Of a stretch of 5,308 nucleotides of DNA, positions 5,187 through 5,308 are shown one piece after another. The notes under the pieces were generated by a model, which saw nothing but the letters and a program-made list of their open reading frames with translations, was not told the origin of the DNA and ran no database searches. Made by a program: the position numbers and the translations under genes. The first letter of the stretch is position 1, and each line of letters begins with the position of its first letter. This DNA is from Myxococcales bacterium. Its GTDB lineage: Bacteria > Myxococcota > Polyangia > Fen-1088. The stretch spans positions 1 to 5,308 of the forward strand of contig PMLH01000373.1 in NCBI GenBank assembly GCA_003159055.1. Reading direction: 5' to 3'.

Positions 5187-5308
5187 CAAGCAGAAGCCCT
5201 TGCATTTCCACGGGTTTTCCCGAGTTCCGACGCGTCCGCCGGTCGGTGTACCATTCGGCCCTTGCACCACTAATGCACCAAACGGTTGGCCTCCCGGTGC
5301 AATTCTCG
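5187..5308. other. Gene-free right end with a weak terminator-like hairpin and TGCACC repeats
   Basis: No coding frame is recognisable. AAGCCC (5194-5199) can pair, with one G-U, with GGGTTT (5212-5217) across a 12-nt loop, followed by a short T-run; this is a weak candidate terminator for tRNA-Gly. TTGCACC (5262-5268), TGCACC (5274-5279) and an inverted GGTGCAA (5296-5302) are clustered at the end, giving two mutually exclusive stems. The window stops before any gene they might serve. Confidence 0.35.

Noticed and set aside
1..5308. CRISPR array or other long tandem repeat array
   Set aside because: No regularly spaced repeat of 20 bp or more was seen; the only long repeat is the tRNA-Leu att pair.

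Overview
The window is high-GC bacterial chromosome, probably proteobacterial or myxobacteria-like. This placement is an inference from the purM-purN gene order, the SPINDLY/OGT-type gene and the overall codon style; no gene fixes the taxon. Three blocks can be recognised.

(1) Core block, 1-1108, plus strand. It holds the 3' end of purM, then purN overlapping it by an ATGA junction, then a complete tRNA-Leu(TAA) whose promoter lies at or inside the purN 3' end. purM and purN encode two steps of de novo purine synthesis.

(2) A small decayed integrated element, about 1109-2508. The last 28 bp of tRNA-Leu (1081-1108) recur as a direct repeat at 2481-2508 with one mismatch, the signature of att sites left by a tyrosine recombinase at a tRNA 3' end. 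The roughly 1.4 kb between the copies contains, on the minus strand, a broken tyrosine integrase fragment without its C-terminal catalytic boxes, and an intact-looking two-gene toxin-antitoxin-like module: a UPF0175 small protein followed, with an 8-bp overlap, by a PIN-fold DUF3368 protein. The best reading is a relic island that can no longer excise by its own integrase but keeps an addiction-type pair.

(3) A minus-strand block, about 4945-2453. A probable small lipoprotein with a coiled-coil-like body is followed 78 bp later by a TPR plus GT41 (O-GlcNAc-transferase/SPINDLY-like) protein. The last 18 residues of the GT41 protein are encoded by the distal att copy and element DNA, so integration replaced its C-terminal tail. 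Downstream of the lipoprotein promoter region, on the plus strand, lies tRNA-Gly(CCC), which has an unusual T-loop (C at position 55). The window then ends in 122 bp without a recognisable gene but with short TGCACC repeats.

Main points for a second look: the tRNA-Leu att pair with its relic integrase and toxin-antitoxin cargo; the att site doubling as the C-terminal coding end of the GT41 gene; a possible 13-codon leader ORF ending in Pro-Pro-Pro-stop that overlaps the GT41 start; and the T-loop of tRNA-Gly.
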